From positions 2,728,001 through 2,792,000 of the forward strand of contig NZ_CP084472.1 in the NCBI RefSeq assembly GCF_020405225.1: a stretch of 64,000 nt of DNA, written 5' to 3'. The notes under the pieces are model-generated. The model saw only the letters and a list, made by a program, of their open reading frames with translations, had not been told where the DNA came from and made no database searches. The first letter of the stretch is position 1; each line of letters begins with the position of its first letter. Below, piece after piece: positions 35,777 to 45,171 of the stretch. The DNA is from Natrinema sp. DC36 (lineage in GTDB: Archaea; Halobacteriota; Halobacteria; Halobacteriales; Natrialbaceae). Position numbers and translations under genes: made by a program.

Positions 35777-37258
35777 ATGAGCGACGAGAGTCAAGAACTC
35801 GGGATCACCGAGTCGAAATCGCACAAGCCCGGGGAGTGGTACGCCGAGGTCGTCCAGAAGGCGAACCTCGCGGACTACGCCCCGATGGGCGGGTTCATCG
35901 TCACGAAACCTCGCGGCTACGCCCTCTGGGAGGCCATTCAGGACTCGCTGGACGGCTGGTTCAAGGAGACCGGCGTCGACAACGTCTACTTCCCGATGTT
36001 CATCCCCGAGAGCTACCTCGAGCGCGAAAAGGACATCGTCGAAGGGTTCGACCCCGAGGTCGCGTGGGTGACCCAGGGCGGCCACGAGGAACTCGAGGAG
36101 CGTCTCGCCGTCCGTCCCACGAGCGAATCGATCATCGCGCCCTTCATGGCCGAGTGGACCCGCAGCCACCGCGATCTGCCGATGCGCCTCAACCAGTGGT
36201 GTTCGGTCGTACGATGGGAGGCGACGGAGACGAAGCCGTTCTTCCGGACGAAGGAGTTCATGTGGCAGGAGGGCCACACCGCCCACGCGAGCAACGAGGG
36301 CGCGTGGGAGGAGGTCTGGACCCGTCTCGGCCAGTACGAGCGCGTCTACGAGGACGTGCTGGCGATTCCGGTGCTGCGGGGTAAGAAGCCCGAACACGAC
36401 AAGTTCCCCGGCGCGGATACGACGACGACCGTCGAGGCGCTGATGCCCGACGGCAAGTCCGTCCAGGGAGCGACGAGCCACAACCTCGGCCAGAGCTTCG
36501 CCGAGGCGTTCGACATCACCTTCGCGGACGAGGACGAGGCCGAACAGACGGCCTACACCACCTCGTGGGGGCTCTCCTGGCGAGCGATCGGGGCGCTCAT
36601 CATGACCCACTCCGACGATCAGGGGCTCGTGCTTCCGCCGACGGTCGCGCCGACACAGGTCGTCATCGTCCCCATCTGGCAGGAGGATACCAAGGACGAT
36701 GTCCTCGAGTACTCCGAGGGGATCGCAGCGGACCTCGAGGACGCCGGGTTCCGCGTCGAACTCGACGACCGCGACGAGCGCAATCCCGGCTTCAAGTTCA
36801 ACGAACACGAGCTCAACGGGATCCCGCTGCGACTCGAGATCGGTCCCCACGAGGTCGACGACGGGGAAGTCACGCTGGTCCACCGGCCGGACAACGAGCA
36901 GTCCGTCGCCGAGCGCGACGAGATCGTCGACGCCGTCGACGAGCACCTCGACGAGATCTACGACAAGCTGTACGAGGCAGCCGAGGAGAACCTCGAGGAG
37001 AACGTCCGAGAGGCCCACAGTCCGGAGGAGATCCTCGGGACGATCGGTAAACACGGCGGCTACGTGAAGACGGCGTGGTGTGGCGACGAGGCCTGCGAGG
37101 AGGCCATCAAGGAGAAGATCGCCGCCGAGATCGTCATGCAGCCCCTGGCCGACGAGGGCGGGACGACGGCCGGCGAAGTACCCGAACCCGACCGCGACGA
37201 GTGCGGCGTCTGTGGCGATCCCGCCGACGAGATCGCCTACTTCGCGAAGTCGTACTAG
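35777..37258 (+). CDS. proS: prolyl-tRNA synthetase
   Basis: This 493-residue class-II aminoacyl-tRNA synthetase is of the archaeal/eukaryotic type. It shows motif 2 (MRLNQWCSVVRWEATETKPF, with FFRTKEFMWQEGHTAHAS following), RPTSESIIAPFM, the anticodon-binding domain (PTQVVIVPIWQ) and a C-terminal zinc-type domain with Cys residues in TAWCGDEACEE and ECGVCGDPADE, ending in the conserved AKSY tyrosine. Normal length. It starts 66 nt after the nuclease gene. Confidence 0.97.
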   Translation: MSDESQELGITESKSHKPGEWYAEVVQKANLADYAPMGGFIVTKPRGYALWEAIQDSLDGWFKETGVDNVYFPMFIPESYLEREKDIVEGFDPEVAWVTQGGHEELEERLAVRPTSESIIAPFMAEWTRSHRDLPMRLNQWCSVVRWEATETKPFFRTKEFMWQEGHTAHASNEGAWEEVWTRLGQYERVYEDVLAIPVLRGKKPEHDKFPGADTTTTVEALMPDGKSVQGATSHNLGQSFAEAFDITFADEDEAEQTAYTTSWGLSWRAIGALIMTHSDDQGLVLPPTVAPTQVVIVPIWQEDTKDDVLEYSEGIAADLEDAGFRVELDDRDERNPGFKFNEHELNGIPLRLEIGPHEVDDGEVTLVHRPDNEQSVAERDEIVDAVDEHLDEIYDKLYEAAEENLEENVREAHSPEEILGTIGKHGGYVKTAWCGDEACEEAIKEKIAAEIVMQPLADEGGTTAGEVPEPDRDECGVCGDPADEIAYFAKSY

Positions 37259-37281
37259 CGCGGTTACTCGACGGGAGCAGG

Positions 37282-37319
37282 CCCGTTCGGCGGTAACACG
37301 CCCGCTCGGCGGTAACACG
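37282..37319. repeat. 19-bp tandem duplication after proS
   Basis: Two adjacent 19-nt units (37282-37300 and 37301-37319) differ at a single base and share the core CGGCGGTAACACG. They begin 23 nt after the proS stop codon. Likely a local duplication; function unknown. Confidence 0.6.
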
Positions 37320-37907
37320 TCGACTCGTCGTTACTCACTCGAGCCGAGAATCGAACCAGCTATTTTCCGATATTTCGCTGCCGGCAGCAGCGACTCCGGA
37401 TTCGGCGTCGTCTTCGGCGGAGCTCTCGTCCCAGCGGGATGCGCGAAACGGTGTGATGGGTCGTCGGTTCCAAGTGTCAAGGCGGACACCCCACGCGAAA
37501 CGGCCGACCTCCCTTCGGGAACTGACTCGAACGGTCACCGCGACGAATCGTTGGTTCTACTGTCACATGGACCTAACTCTTTAACCCAATAGTGCTTACC
37601 GGAGGCGAGTAACTAGAGACTGTGGTGTTCACTCTGGTGGGTGAACACTACGTGCCTCTGACAATTCACCCCGCTGTCGGGAAGCGCCGCTTCCCGGAAG
37701 GGGGTTCGAACAGTGCCGCCCTAGATCTCAACCCCAGAGCGGTAGCTCGATCCGAAAGCAGTAGCAACTGCGGCGAGAAGGCGCGTGAACGGCGACGATG
37801 CGCCCCTATAAGGGACCCACAAACACCTTATATTGCACCATATGTGTTTATAATACACTTAGCCATAATGGGTTAGCCTCTTATATCTGTTTCCGCTAGG
37901 GAGGGCT
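37320..37907. other. long upstream region of gltB with inverted repeats
   Basis: About 590 nt without a supported gene. It contains two perfect hairpins: 37625-37632 pairing with 37641-37648 (GTGTTCAC/GTGAACAC), and 37678-37696 (8-bp stem, 3-nt loop GCC). The last 90 nt are AT-rich (37815-37890), including the palindrome CACCATATGTG and a TTATAT box at about 37882-37887, some 25 nt before the gltB ATG at 37908. The length suggests a regulatory region for nitrogen control of gltB, which is inference. Confidence 0.55.
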
Positions 37908-40900
37908 ATGCCACAGCCACATATAGCGTCATCCGCCGAGCGTTCACAGGGGCTCGCCGACCCCGCGGACGCGCGGTCGAACTGCGGCGTCGGCGTCGTC
38001 ATGGATCTCGATGGGGATGGGGGCCACGACGTCGTCGCCGACGGACTCGAACTACTCGTCAATCTCGAGCACCGAGGGACGACCGGGGCGGAGAAAGACA
38101 CCGGCGACGGGGCCGGCATCATGCTCCAGACGCCCGATTCGTTCTTCCGAGACGTGCTCGACGTCGAACTTCCGGACACGTACGCCGTCGGTTCGCTCTT
38201 TTTGCCTCAGGACGACGCGGCCCGCAACGCGCTCGTCTCGCTGGTCGAGGAAACCGTCGCTACCTACGATCTCTCGGTCCTCGAGTGGCGCGACGTGCCG
38301 ACGAACAACGACGACCTCGGGCAGACGGCCGTCGACTCCGAGCCCGATGTCCGGCAGGTCGTCGTCGCACCCGACGACGATATCTCCGGCGACGACTTCG
38401 ACCGCCGTCTCTACGTCGCCCGACGCGCTCTCGAGAACGCCGTCGAAAGCGCCGATATCGAGAACAAAGAGCGCTTCTACGTCGTCTCTCTCGACTCGAA
38501 GACGGTCGTCTACAAGGGACTGCTGAAAGGCGTTCAGGTCCCCGCCTACTATCCCGATCTCACCGACGAGCGGATGGAATCGACGTTCGCGATGGTCCAC
38601 GAGCGGTTCTCGACGAACACGCTCGGCGCCTGGCACCTCGCCCACCCCTACCGGAACATCATCCACAACGGCGAGTTCAACACCATTCAGGGGAACATCA
38701 ACTGGATGCGCGCCCGCGAGACCGACATCGAGAGTGAGGTCTTAGAGGATCTCGAGGCGGTCAAGCCGATCATCGACGACCCCGACCAATCCGACACGGC
38801 GAGCGTCGACAACGCCCTCGAACTCCTCATGCAGGGCGGCCGGGACCTCGAACACGCCCTGCGGATGCTCGTTCCCGAGGCCTGGCGCGGCGACGACGCG
38901 ATGGACCCCGATCGGAGAGACTGGTACGACTTCCACGCCTCGCTCGTCGAGCCGTGGGACGGTCCCGCGCTCGTCGCGGCGACCGACGGCGAACGCGTCG
39001 GTGCCGTCCTCGACCGCAACGGACTGCGCCCCTGCCGGTACGACGTGACGACGGACAATCAACTGATCATGGCCAGCGAGGCCGGCGCGCTCGAGACCGA
39101 TCCCGAGAACATCGAAGAGCGCGGCCGTCTCAAGCCCGGACAGCTGTTCCTCGCCGACCCCAACGAGGGGCGCGTCATTCCTGACGAGGAGGTCTTCGAG
39201 GACCTCACCGACGACCGCTACGGCGAGTGGGTCGCCCAGGAGCAGGTCCATCTCGACGATATCCGCACCACGAACGACCGCTCGCCACAGCAGGCGGTCT
39301 CGGGGCTGCGCGACTATCAGGCCGCGTTCGGGTACACGCACGACGAACTCGAGAACATGATCGAGCCGATGACCCAGAAGGGGAAAGACCCCGTCGGCTC
39401 GATGGGCGACGACACGCCGCTGTCGGTGCTCACCGAGTTCAACCGACCGCTCTTTTCCTACTTCAAGCAGCTGTTCGCGCAGGTCACGAACCCGCCGCTG
39501 GACTACATCCGCGAGGAACTGGTCACCTCGATGGAGAGCCGGCTGGGCTTCCAGCGCAACCTGCTCGACGAGTCGCCCGAACACGCCCGCCAGCTCGTGC
39601 TCGACTCGCCGATTCTGACGGACGCCGAACTCGGCTCGATCCGCGACTGTTCGACCAACGGGATCACCGCCGCGACGATCGACATCACCTACGAACCCGA
39701 AAGCGAGGAGCCGGGCGACGACCTTGAAGCCGCCATCGAGCGCGTCCGTGAGGACGTCGTCGAAGCCATCGAGGACGGCGATCACGATGTCATCGTCCTC
39801 TCCGACCGGGCCGTCGACGACGACCGGGTCGCGATCCCGAGCCTCCTGGCGACCGGCGGCGTCCACCATCACCTCGTTCGTAACGGGCTGCGCAACCACG
39901 TCGGCCTCGTCGTCGAGTCCGCCGATCCGCGCACCGTCCACCACTTCGCGACGCTGGTCGGCTACGGCGCGGGTGCGGTCAACCCGTATCTGGCCTACCA
40001 GACGATCGAAGACATCACCGCCGGCCCCGACGGCGCGGACACCGAAGTCGCCATCGACGCCTACGTCGGCGCGGTCGAGGACGGCCTGCTGAAGATCATG
40101 GCCAAGATGGGCATCTCGACGGTCGAGAGCTATCAGGGCGCCCAGATCTTCGAGGCCGTCGGCCTCGACTCGGGACTGGTCGGCGAGTACTTCGAAGGCA
40201 CCGAGAACCGCACCGAGGGGATCGGTCTCGCGGAAATAGAGGAGGATCTTCGCGAGCGCCACGCCACCGCCTTCGACGGCAACGACGAGGACGCCGACCT
40301 CGACCGCCACGGCGAGTTCGAACACCGCTCGGACGGGATCTACCACCAGTGGAACCCCCAGACCGTCGGCGCGCTCCAGCAGGCGGTCCGCTCGAACGAT
40401 TACGAGCGCTACCAGGAGTTCGCCGAGCAGATCAACGACCAGCAACAGAACCTCCAGACGCTTCGGGGCTTACTCGAGTTCGAGTCGGATCGCGATCCGG
40501 TTCCGATCGAGGACGTCGAGCCGATCAAGGACATCGTCCAGCGGTTCTCGACGGCCGCGATGAGTCTCGGAAGCCTCTCGCCGGAGGCCCACGAGAACAA
40601 CTCGATCGCGATGAACCGGCTGGGCGCCAAGTCCAACTCCGGCGAGGGCGGCGAACCGCCCGAGCGGTTCAACACCGAGCGCGAGTGTAACGTCAAACAG
40701 GTGGCGTCGGGTCGCTTCGGCGTCACCTCGACGTACCTCTCGAACGCCGACGAGCTGCAGATCAAGATGGCACAGGGCTCGAAGCCCGGCGAGGGCGGCC
40801 ACCTCCCCGGCTCGAAGGTCAACGAGATGATCGCCCACGTCCGCAAGTCGACGCCCGGCGTGGGGCTGATCTCCCCGCCGCCGCTGCACGACATCTACTC

Positions 40901-42467
40901 GATCGAGGACCTCAAGCAGCTGATCTTCGACCTGAAGGCAGCGAACGAGACGGCGGACATCAACGTCAAACTCGTCTCCGAGGCCGGCATCGGCACGGTC
41001 GCCGCCGGCGTCGCGAAAGCCAACGCCGACGTGGTCCACATCTCGGGTCACGACGGCGGCACCGGTGCCTCGCCGCGCACCTCGATCAAGAGCGCCGGTC
41101 TCCCCTGGGAACTCGGCCTCGCCGAGGCCAACCAGATGCTCTGTGCGACCGGCCTCCGCGATCGCATCCGCGTCTCGACCGACGGCGGGATGAAAACCGG
41201 GCGCGACGTCGCCGTCGCCGCCCTCCTCGGCGCTGAAGAGTACATCTTCGGCACCGCCTCGCTGGTCACCGGCGGCTGCGTGATGGCCCGACAGTGTCAC
41301 AAGAACACCTGTCCGGTCGGCGTCGCCACCCAGCGCGAGGACCTGCGCAAGCGCTTCCCCGGCGAGCCCGAACACGTCATCAACTACATGACGTTCATCG
41401 CCCAGGAGCTGCGCGAGATCATGGCCGAGCTCGGTTACGAGACCATCGACGAGATGATCGGGCAGGTTGGCGTCCTGGAACAGCGCACCGACGTCGACCA
41501 CCCGAAGGCCCGCAAGGTCGACCTCTCGGAAGTGCTGGCGGATCCGGGCGGCGACGTCCGCCGCAAGATCCGCGAACAGGACCACGAGCTCGAGGACCAG
41601 CTCGACCGCGACCTCATCGAGGCCGCGGCCGACGCCATCGAGAATCAGGACCCGGTCTCGCTCGAGACGGACGTCACGAACGTCGACCGGACCGTCGGCG
41701 CGATGCTCTCGAACCGCATTACGGACCGCTACGGCGAATCCGGCCTCCCGGAGGATACGATCACCATCGACGCGGCGGGGACCGCCGGCCAGAGCTTCGG
41801 TGCGTTCCTCGCCAGCGGCGTCTCGATGCACCTCGACGGCAGTGCGAACGACTACGTCGGCAAGGGGCTCTCCGGCGGCAAACTCACGATCCGCACGCCC
41901 GAGACCGCAAGCTACGATCCCACCGAGAACGTCTCGATCGGCAACGTTGCGCTTTATGGTGCGACCGACGGTCAGCTGTACGTCAACGGCGTCGCCGGCG
42001 AGCGCTTCGCCGTCCGCAACTCCGGAGCCAAGGCCGTCGTCGAGGGCGTCGGCGACCACGGCTGCGAGTACATGACCGGCGGCGTCGTCGCCGTCCTCGG
42101 CGAGACCGGGAAGAACTTCGCCGCCGGCATGTCCGGCGGCGTCGCGTACGTCTACGACCCCGACGACGAGTTCGCGGCGAAGGCCAACACCGGCATGGTC
42201 TCGCTTCACGACGACCTCGAGGAGAAAGACGAACGGATGCTCCGTCGGCTCGTCGAGAACCACGTCGCGTACACCGGCTCCGAGCGCGGCCAGCACCTCC
42301 TCGAGAACTGGGAGCGCGCGCTCGAGTCCTTCGTGAAGGTCATGCCCGAGGCCTACTACGAGGCGATCACCGAGCAGGGGAGCGACGACGTCCGCAACGA
42401 ACTGCCCGGTGCGCCCGAGGTGGCAGCCGAATCCGAATCGGCCAGTTTCGCGGCGAGCGACGACTGA
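37908..42467 (+). CDS. gltB: glutamate synthase, large subunit
   Basis: This 1519-residue protein makes glutamate from glutamine and 2-oxoglutarate. The class-II glutaminase domain has its nucleophile at Cys26 (RSNCGVGVV), exposed after removal of a 25-residue propeptide. The central and FMN-binding synthase domains follow (SLGSLSPEAHENNSIAMNRL; GHDGGTGASPRTSIKSAGLP). The 3Fe-4S cluster cysteines are Cys1124, Cys1130 and Cys1135. The C-terminal beta-helix (GXXGXXXG-type) domain is complete. No gltD small subunit is adjacent, as is common in haloarchaea, where ferredoxin may be the donor. Acidic insertions fit a halophile. Confidence 0.97.
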   Translation: MPQPHIASSAERSQGLADPADARSNCGVGVVMDLDGDGGHDVVADGLELLVNLEHRGTTGAEKDTGDGAGIMLQTPDSFFRDVLDVELPDTYAVGSLFLPQDDAARNALVSLVEETVATYDLSVLEWRDVPTNNDDLGQTAVDSEPDVRQVVVAPDDDISGDDFDRRLYVARRALENAVESADIENKERFYVVSLDSKTVVYKGLLKGVQVPAYYPDLTDERMESTFAMVHERFSTNTLGAWHLAHPYRNIIHNGEFNTIQGNINWMRARETDIESEVLEDLEAVKPIIDDPDQSDTASVDNALELLMQGGRDLEHALRMLVPEAWRGDDAMDPDRRDWYDFHASLVEPWDGPALVAATDGERVGAVLDRNGLRPCRYDVTTDNQLIMASEAGALETDPENIEERGRLKPGQLFLADPNEGRVIPDEEVFEDLTDDRYGEWVAQEQVHLDDIRTTNDRSPQQAVSGLRDYQAAFGYTHDELENMIEPMTQKGKDPVGSMGDDTPLSVLTEFNRPLFSYFKQLFAQVTNPPLDYIREELVTSMESRLGFQRNLLDESPEHARQLVLDSPILTDAELGSIRDCSTNGITAATIDITYEPESEEPGDDLEAAIERVREDVVEAIEDGDHDVIVLSDRAVDDDRVAIPSLLATGGVHHHLVRNGLRNHVGLVVESADPRTVHHFATLVGYGAGAVNPYLAYQTIEDITAGPDGADTEVAIDAYVGAVEDGLLKIMAKMGISTVESYQGAQIFEAVGLDSGLVGEYFEGTENRTEGIGLAEIEEDLRERHATAFDGNDEDADLDRHGEFEHRSDGIYHQWNPQTVGALQQAVRSNDYERYQEFAEQINDQQQNLQTLRGLLEFESDRDPVPIEDVEPIKDIVQRFSTAAMSLGSLSPEAHENNSIAMNRLGAKSNSGEGGEPPERFNTERECNVKQVASGRFGVTSTYLSNADELQIKMAQGSKPGEGGHLPGSKVNEMIAHVRKSTPGVGLISPPPLHDIYSIEDLKQLIFDLKAANETADINVKLVSEAGIGTVAAGVAKANADVVHISGHDGGTGASPRTSIKSAGLPWELGLAEANQMLCATGLRDRIRVSTDGGMKTGRDVAVAALLGAEEYIFGTASLVTGGCVMARQCHKNTCPVGVATQREDLRKRFPGEPEHVINYMTFIAQELREIMAELGYETIDEMIGQVGVLEQRTDVDHPKARKVDLSEVLADPGGDVRRKIREQDHELEDQLDRDLIEAAADAIENQDPVSLETDVTNVDRTVGAMLSNRITDRYGESGLPEDTITIDAAGTAGQSFGAFLASGVSMHLDGSANDYVGKGLSGGKLTIRTPETASYDPTENVSIGNVALYGATDGQLYVNGVAGERFAVRNSGAKAVVEGVGDHGCEYMTGGVVAVLGETGKNFAAGMSGGVAYVYDPDDEFAAKANTGMVSLHDDLEEKDERMLRRLVENHVAYTGSERGQHLLENWERALESFVKVMPEAYYEAITEQGSDDVRNELPGAPEVAAESESASFAASDD

Positions 42468-42600
42468 CGGCCGTTCGTCTCGAGCGGTCGCGATCCGGTT
42501 TCGTTTCTGTCCGTCGTTTCGACACCCGATAGCGGAGGCGGTCGCGATCCGACCGGCCACTGGAGTCCGAAATGGAGGAGAACGGGGCGGAGTTCGCTCT

Positions 42601-43215
42601 TCACTCGCGACCGAGCGTGTGGAACTCGTCGTTCGGTCGCATCTCGGCGAACGTGGCCATTCGATTGCTCATGTTGTAGTAGGCCGTGACGGCAGCGATG
42701 TCCCAGATCGCTTCCTCGCTGAAGCCGGCGTCGCGTAGCGCCTCGAGATCGGCCGGTTCGACCTCTGTCGGCCGTTCAGTGAGCGTGACCGCGATGTCGA
42801 GCATCGTCCGGTGAGCGTCGCTAATATCCGCCGTCCGGTAGTTCGCGATGAGTTGGTCGGCCAGCGTCGGATCGTCGGCGTAAATTCGAACGAGCGCCCC
42901 GTGGGCGACGTTGCAGTAGTAGCAGTGGTTGACACCGGAAACGGCGACGATAATCATCTCGATCTCCTCGCGCTCGAGGGCCGTATCCTCGACGAGTGCG
43001 TCGTGATACTGGAAGAACGCCCGGAAGTGGGAGGGCTTGTACGCGAACGCGGAGAACACGTTCGGGGTGAACCCGGCGCGGTCGGTTTCCTCCGCGATTC
43101 GATCCCGGAGATCTTCGGGGAGGTCGTCGAATTCCGGAACGGAGAACCGTGCCATCGCGTCGTCGCTGAGTTCGGGGTCGGTCGCTGATTCGGCGTCGGA
43201 ACCTGAGTTGGCCAT
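42601..43215 (-). CDS. peroxidase-related protein (AhpD/carboxymuconolactone decarboxylase fold)
   Basis: This 204-residue protein has an AhpD-like active-site motif CYYCNVAHG (Cys-x-x-Cys-x3-His) in VSGVNHCYYCNVAHGALVRI. It matches the 'peroxidase-related enzyme' branch, which uses redox-active cysteines against peroxides; substrate and reductant are unknown. An N-terminal acidic extension of about 20 residues precedes the fold. Convergent with gltB (133 nt apart). Confidence 0.9.
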   Translation of the reverse strand: MANSGSDAESATDPELSDDAMARFSVPEFDDLPEDLRDRIAEETDRAGFTPNVFSAFAYKPSHFRAFFQYHDALVEDTALEREEIEMIIVAVSGVNHCYYCNVAHGALVRIYADDPTLADQLIANYRTADISDAHRTMLDIAVTLTERPTEVEPADLEALRDAGFSEEAIWDIAAVTAYYNMSNRMATFAEMRPNDEFHTLGRE

Positions 43216-43265
43216 AGCTACCGTTTCACATGCACCCCTAATAACTCAGGGGCGAACGGCGAACG

Positions 43266-43690
43266 CTAGCTGTCGACGATGCCGCCCGCGTCGGCCGCTA
43301 CCTCGAGAACGGAGTCGTCGACCGAGACCTCGAGGAGGTGCGAGCCGCAGTCACAGTCCGACGCCCCGAAGTCGGGAACCGGCGTTCCGGGAAGCGGCCC
43401 CGCGAGCTCACACTCCCGGTCAGCGCCCGGGAACGTGATCGCGGTCTCGAGTCGGGTTGCGGAATTCCCGAGCAGGTAATCGATGTGCCAGTGGCGTTCT
43501 CGCGAGCGAAGCGAGTGGGAGCTTGACGGAGCTTGCTCCGACGGCGGTCAATGCGACTGAATCCACCGGGGCCGAACGCGCTCCCGACGTAGGCGTACGT
43601 GCCTGCGGTGAACTCCCGGTCCCCGAGCGCACCGACCTCGATGATCGTCGTCTCCATCAGATCGATCACGAGGACGTCCGTCCCGCTCAT
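43266..43690 (-). pseudogene. DUF123 (GIY-YIG-like) gene with internal frameshift
   Basis: From the ATG at 43690 the protein reads MSGTDVLVIDLMETTIIEVG and then AGTYAYVGSAFGPGGFSRID, the start of DUF123, a small nuclease-like fold. The remainder continues in another frame: RHWHIDYLLGNSATRLETAI, then GASDCDCGSHLLEV, ending at TAG 43266. The frames part inside 43502-43548, a stretch of 47 nt (not a multiple of 3) containing small inverted repeats (CGGAGC/GCTCCG) and GAGCG-type repeats. Total length is 425 nt. Either the gene is inactivated by a short hairpin-like insertion or there is a sequencing error. Confidence 0.8.
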
Positions 43691-43833
43691 ACGGAGCAGT
43701 CGGAGCAGCGGCGGCAAAAACGAGGGTAGTTTCGATCGGTGCTCGCCGGCGATCTCCGAAACTCGCGTCTCGCAGTACGCGACGGTTCCGTACGACTGCA
43801 GATTGTTCGAGGAGTTGTTCTACAGGTTCAGTC

Positions 43834-43971
43834 TCAGCGGAGAACCATGCTGACGATGCGCTCGAGGGTTTCCGTAAACGAGTCGGTCGGCGTTCCGGGC
43901 ATGTAGACCGGGGTATCGGGTCGTTCGATCGAAACACCAGTAATTGGATCTCTGCGTTCGGGTGCGTCCAT
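43834..43971 (-). CDS. possible 45-residue protein, function unknown
   Basis: An ATG at 43971 opens a 45-codon frame (MDAPERRDPITGVSIERPDT, PTDSFTETLERIVSMVLR) ending in TGA at 43834. The composition is acidic and ends in an amphipathic helix, unlike the Arg-rich translations of the other frames here. AT-rich DNA upstream (43995-44035) could supply a promoter. No family is recognised. Confidence 0.5.
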   Translation of the reverse strand: MDAPERRDPITGVSIERPDTPVYMPGTPTDSFTETLERIVSMVLR

Positions 43972-44181
43972 GTCTCAGTTTTGAGTCGAGGGTATTTACG
44001 CATTGCCAAGTATAGTTTTTGAATAGAAAATTAATTATTGTTATCGAGTGGTAGTCACACGGTACTGTCAGTCGAGGCCAATCGGCGCTTTAGGATGGAC
44101 TGCCGGTGGTCGCGAGGGTTTCGTTCCCGTGGAAACGTCCTCGTCCGCCACAGTTTTCTCCCGCAATCGTGACGGCCACAC

Positions 44182-45171
44182 ATGGACAGCGCACTCGTTA
44201 TCGGCGGCACGCGATTCATCGGCCGCCACCTCGTCGACGATCTGCTCGAGCACGACTACGACGTCACACTGTTCACCCGCGGAAACAGCGCGAACCCGTT
44301 CGCGGACGACGACCGCGTCGCCCACGTCGAGGGCGACCGAACGAACGACACGGCCCTCGAGGCGGCCGCGACGACGGTCGACCCCGACGCGGTCTTCGAC
44401 TGCATCGCCTATCATCCGAAGGACGTCCACGCCGCGACGACCATTTTCGCAGACTGCGACGCGTACGTCTACGTCTCGAGCGGGGCAGCCTACGGCCGCG
44501 AGGAGATCCCCAAGCGGGAGGGCGAGACGCCGCTGTACGAGTGTACGCCCGAACAGGCGACCGACGATTCGTTCGAGACTTACGGAAATCGGAAGGCCGA
44601 GGGCGACCGCGCCGTCTTCACGGCGGCTGAGGACGGCGTCCGCGCCATGGCCGTCCGGCCGCCGATCGTCTACGGACCCCACGACCACACCGAGCGCCTC
44701 GACTGGTGGATCGACCGCGTGAACCGCTTCGATCGCGTCGTCGTGCCCGGCGACGGGACGAACCTCCGCCACCGCGTCTACGTCGAAGACGTCGCGAGCG
44801 CGCTCCGGATCGTCGCCGAACGCGGCGCGGCCGGCGAGGCCTACAACGTCGGCGACCGACGGCTCGTCACGCTCGAGGAGATGATCGATCTGATCGCCGA
44901 ATGCCTCGAGACCGACGTGGAACTCGTCCACGCCGGCCCCCGCGAACTCGCGGCCGGCGACATCGAACTCGACGAGTACCCACTCTACCGGACGTATCCG
45001 CACGTCCTCTCGACGGCGAAACTCGCCACGCTGGGCTGGGAGTCGACGCCGCTCGAGACGGCGATGGATCGCTCGGTTGCGGACCACCTCGAGAGCGATC
45101 GGGACGGGAGCGAGAACGGGCCGAAACGGGAGGCCGAGGAGCGCGTGCTGGGGATCCTCGAGACGCTCTGA
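44182..45171 (+). CDS. NAD-dependent epimerase/dehydratase (extended/atypical SDR)
   Basis: This 329-residue protein has a Rossmann fold with GGTRFIG (residues 8-14), VYVSSGAAYG (97-105) and catalytic YGNRK (Tyr134, Lys138). RPPIVYGPHD follows, as in sugar-nucleotide epimerases and dehydratases. The substrate cannot be told. The stop codon is immediately followed by the convergent stop of the M48-like gene (45171/45172), so the two transcripts probably overlap. Confidence 0.92.
   Translation: MDSALVIGGTRFIGRHLVDDLLEHDYDVTLFTRGNSANPFADDDRVAHVEGDRTNDTALEAAATTVDPDAVFDCIAYHPKDVHAATTIFADCDAYVYVSSGAAYGREEIPKREGETPLYECTPEQATDDSFETYGNRKAEGDRAVFTAAEDGVRAMAVRPPIVYGPHDHTERLDWWIDRVNRFDRVVVPGDGTNLRHRVYVEDVASALRIVAERGAAGEAYNVGDRRLVTLEEMIDLIAECLETDVELVHAGPRELAAGDIELDEYPLYRTYPHVLSTAKLATLGWESTPLETAMDRSVADHLESDRDGSENGPKREAEERVLGILETL

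Noticed and set aside
37698-37720. GGTTCGAAC resembling a tRNA T-loop
   Set aside because: No complementary T-stem, anticodon arm or acceptor stem can be built around it. Similar strings near 1391 and 14870 fail the same test.
40470-42560. 696-codon antisense frame within gltB
   Set aside because: Shadow of the gltB coding frame. It has no recognisable domain, and the gltB residues are fully conserved on the other strand.
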